Positions 41,749-45,377 of a DNA stretch of 45,377 bases are shown here, piece by piece. Made by a program: the position numbers and the translations under genes. The stretch covers positions 1 to 45,377 of the forward strand of contig JAFGRJ010000124.1 of NCBI GenBank assembly GCA_016935235.1. Reading direction: 5' to 3'. Position 1 is the stretch's first letter, and every line of letters starts with the position of its first letter. The DNA is from Candidatus Cloacimonadota bacterium (GTDB taxonomy: Bacteria > Cloacimonadota > Cloacimonadia > Cloacimonadales > TCS61). The notes below the pieces were generated by a model. The model had not been told where the DNA came from. It saw only the letters and a list, made by a program, of their open reading frames with translations, and did no database searches.

Positions 41749-43458
41749 ATGGAACAGGATAAGATAGACCGTATTCTTGAACTCACTAACATAGTGGATG
41801 TAATCAGCAGTTATTTCCCGCTGAAAAAAGCTGGCACCAATTTCAAGGCGCTTTGTCCTTTCCATCAGGAAAAAACGCCATCCTTTCTGGTCAGTGAAAA
41901 AAAGCAGATATACAAGTGTTTCGGTTGTGGCAAAGCCGGTAATGCCGTATCCTTCATCATGGACTACGAGAAAATATCCTTCCTGGAAGCCATGAAAAAA
42001 CTGGCTTCCCGGGTAGGTATCAACATTGAGACAACGGAAGCTGCAGCGAAAAAACATAGCCGGCGCGATCTTATTTATAAGATCTATGAGCTGGCCTGCG
42101 CTTACTACAGACAGAATCTAGAGGAACACGGAGCAGGTGCCTGGAGATATCTGGAAGCGAGAAATATCAGCCGGGAAACCGTGGACAGCCTCCAGATAGG
42201 CCTGGCTCTGAACTCCTTTTCGGGTCTGAAAAACTATCTTCTGCAAAATCACATTAACGAGCAAATCCTGCCCCGTACCGGTCTTTTCTCCAGCGGTGAG
42301 AAGGGTCTGTTCGATACTTTCCGGGATCGGATAATTTTTCCCATTCATTCCGTTACCGGTAAGGTGGTCGCTTTTGGAGGACGAGTCCTGCGGGATGACC
42401 AGCCCGGAGGTAAATATATAAATTCTCCTACAACGGAGATCTATACCAAGGGTAACGAGCTCTACGGATTGTTCCGTACCCGCTTCGAAATATCCCGGCA
42501 GGACAGTGCCATTATCTGTGAGGGATACACCGACTTCCTGAGATTGTACGAGAAGGGCTTTGCCAATACCGTTGCCTCGTTGGGCACCTCATTGACCACT
42601 ACCCAGATCCACCTCCTGGCCCGTTATACCAGCAATGTGTTCCTGCTTTATGACGGAGATCCTGCCGGTATCAACGCAGCTGTGAAAGCTGCTGGAAATC
42701 TGATCAAAGCAGGTATCGCAGCCCGGATCATTTCTCTACCCCCGGAAGACGATCCCGATAGTTTCCTGCTGAAACAGGATCCGGAAAAATTGAGAAATTT
42801 GTTGCAGCAGGCGAAACCTCTGACTGAGTTCCTGGATAAGGATAACCGTACCGGTCTTGATGTAAAAGGTAAGTTGGATCTTCTGGTAGAGATCATCAAT
42901 GAGATCGGGGATGAAATTGGTCGTGAACTTTTTGTCAAGGAAGTGGCGGAGGTCTTCCGGATCTCGGAAAGAGCGCTTTTTTCAAGGATAAAAATTCCCT
43001 ATGTAACCGGCAGGAACAAACCTGCCGAGAGTAAATTGCATAAGTTCCGGGAAGAAAGAGAATTATTGAAACATGTTCTCAATAACAGAGAATACTTTAA
43101 AAAAGTTGCCAAAGAGCTCAATCCGGATTATTTTTTATTCAAAATTTATAAGGATATCTACGAAATATTGATAAAATATCCTGAGAAGATCAACCAGGCT
43201 GGTGCTATGCTTGAATATGCCACAGAAGAGACAACCCGTAATCTGCTTGCTGAACTGCTCATTGAAGATGTTCATGAATACGATTTCATGCAAGCTCTCC
43301 AGGCTGTCAAATTAAGAAAATATCAGAAAGATCTCCAGGTAGTAACTGAACAACTGCGCAGTGATCCCTCCAATAAGGAATTACTCGATAATAAAAATGA
43401 ATTGAAACGTCTTATCCTCACCCTGGATAAGAAAGTCGTCCGTAAGACCCTATATTAA
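41749..43458 (+). CDS. dnaG: DNA primase
   Basis: Makes RNA primers for replication. 569 residues: an N-terminal CHC2 zinc finger (Cys36, His39, Cys57, Cys60: CPFHQEK and CFGCGKAGN), the primase catalytic core (FGGRVL, GKYINSPTTEIYTKGN), the TOPRIM domain (about 250-335; CEGYTDFLRLYEKG and DGDPAGINAA) and a helicase-interaction C-terminal part (from about 420). An ATG at 41737 overlaps the mutS2 stop (ATGA) and adds four residues. I prefer 41749 because AGGA would abut the first ATG with no spacing, though the overlap start remains possible. Confidence 0.95.
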   Translation: MEQDKIDRILELTNIVDVISSYFPLKKAGTNFKALCPFHQEKTPSFLVSEKKQIYKCFGCGKAGNAVSFIMDYEKISFLEAMKKLASRVGINIETTEAAAKKHSRRDLIYKIYELACAYYRQNLEEHGAGAWRYLEARNISRETVDSLQIGLALNSFSGLKNYLLQNHINEQILPRTGLFSSGEKGLFDTFRDRIIFPIHSVTGKVVAFGGRVLRDDQPGGKYINSPTTEIYTKGNELYGLFRTRFEISRQDSAIICEGYTDFLRLYEKGFANTVASLGTSLTTTQIHLLARYTSNVFLLYDGDPAGINAAVKAAGNLIKAGIAARIISLPPEDDPDSFLLKQDPEKLRNLLQQAKPLTEFLDKDNRTGLDVKGKLDLLVEIINEIGDEIGRELFVKEVAEVFRISERALFSRIKIPYVTGRNKPAESKLHKFREERELLKHVLNNREYFKKVAKELNPDYFLFKIYKDIYEILIKYPEKINQAGAMLEYATEETTRNLLAELLIEDVHEYDFMQALQAVKLRKYQKDLQVVTEQLRSDPSNKELLDNKNELKRLILTLDKKVVRKTLY

Positions 43459-43467
43459 GGAGTATGG

Positions 43468-45210
<1,743 letters not shown>

Positions 45211-45235
45211 TGTAATGACCGATGACAAATTATGC

Positions 45236-45241
45236 TTGACA
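45236..45241 (+). promoter_or_regulatory. Candidate -35 box upstream of the tRNA gene
   Basis: TTGACA 60 nt before the tRNA, followed by TAGTTAGTTTTTT in place of a TATAAT-like -10 box. Confidence 0.4.
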
Positions 45242-45300
45242 TTAAGTCACTGTAGTTAGTTTTTTACCACTGCTTTAAGTAAAAAAATACATAAATTTCC

Positions 45301-45376
45301 GGGCCTATAGCTCAGTTGGTAGAGCTTCCGGCTCATAACCGGACGGTCAGAGGTTCGATCCCTCTTGGGCCCACCA
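45301..45376 (+). tRNA. tRNA with CAU anticodon (elongator Met or lysidine-type Ile2)
   Basis: A complete 76-nt cloverleaf with encoded CCA. The acceptor stem is GGGCCTA / TGGGCCC with one T-G wobble, the D arm AGCTCAGTTGGTAGAGC, the anticodon stem TCCGG / CCGGA around the loop CTCATAA (anticodon CAT), and the T arm AGAGG-TTCGATC-CCTCT. A normal G1-C72 pair and the lack of three G-C pairs at the base of the anticodon stem exclude initiator Met. Between elongator Met and Ile2, base pairs C4-G69 and C5-G68, known determinants for the lysidine synthase TilS, speak for Ile2, but this is not decisive. Confidence 0.95.
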
Positions 45377-45377
45377 A

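Overview
The window is a chromosomal segment of a Gram-negative, strictly anaerobic bacterium. It most likely belongs to the Fibrobacteres-Chlorobi-Bacteroidetes (FCB) superphylum and looks like a Cloacimonadota-type genome; this is inference from gene content, no database was consulted. The clues are a secreted-protein tail with the NPFNP motif and a FlgD-like/type IX sorting domain at the left edge, a complete Rnf complex, an abundance of ferredoxin-type proteins, and a cluster of ferredoxin-bearing MinD ATPases with NifX-like proteins. Coding density is very high, many genes overlap by 4 nt, and no insertion sequence, prophage, CRISPR array or foreign-looking island was seen. No gene-free stretch exceeds 300 bases; the longest gaps (about 190-215 nt) hold promoters or hairpins and are annotated as such.

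Layout. After the tail of a secreted protein and its terminator (2-930, + strand), 35 genes run on the minus strand from 31998 down to 929. Read in transcription order they are: rnfC-D-G-E-A-B plus a TPR gene (31998-26189); a membrane protein with a C-terminal HTH, a COG2509 FAD protein, a small unknown, a PrsW protease, a TIGR04076 protein and a DUF362 ferredoxin protein (26106-21417); a DJ-1/PfpI protein; rpmE, yqhQ, prfA, a CNNM/CorC membrane protein and guanine deaminase (20577-15796); bifunctional formiminotransferase-cyclodeaminase, a radical SAM protein, a CMD-family protein and a small unknown (15608-12319); the DUF134/DUF5320/MinD/MinD/NifX/NifX cluster (12227-8725); an REC-PAS-PAS-HD-GYP regulator; and ispD, an enlarged glmS homologue, ispF and a U32 rRNA-hydroxylase-like protein (6833-929).

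From 32190 onward the + strand dominates: an MFS transporter and a cell-wall amidase; rpsT; ftsY; then (after the minus-strand PpiD/SurA-like foldase) rpsU-yqeY-cvpA-mutS2-dnaG-rpoD, an expanded version of the classical macromolecular synthesis operon; and a CAU-anticodon tRNA at the right edge.

How the genes fit together. Rnf couples ferredoxin oxidation to NAD+ reduction and ion pumping, fitting an amino-acid/purine fermenter; formiminotransferase-cyclodeaminase and guanine deaminase fit histidine and purine breakdown. The ORP-like ATPase/NifX cluster is the most intriguing accessory system: it has its own DUF134 regulator, a recognisable promoter with a palindrome in it, and near-complete translational coupling. 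The second notable item is the 905-residue GlmS homologue, whose predicted glutaminase nucleophile is Cys22 instead of residue 2 and which carries two large insertions.
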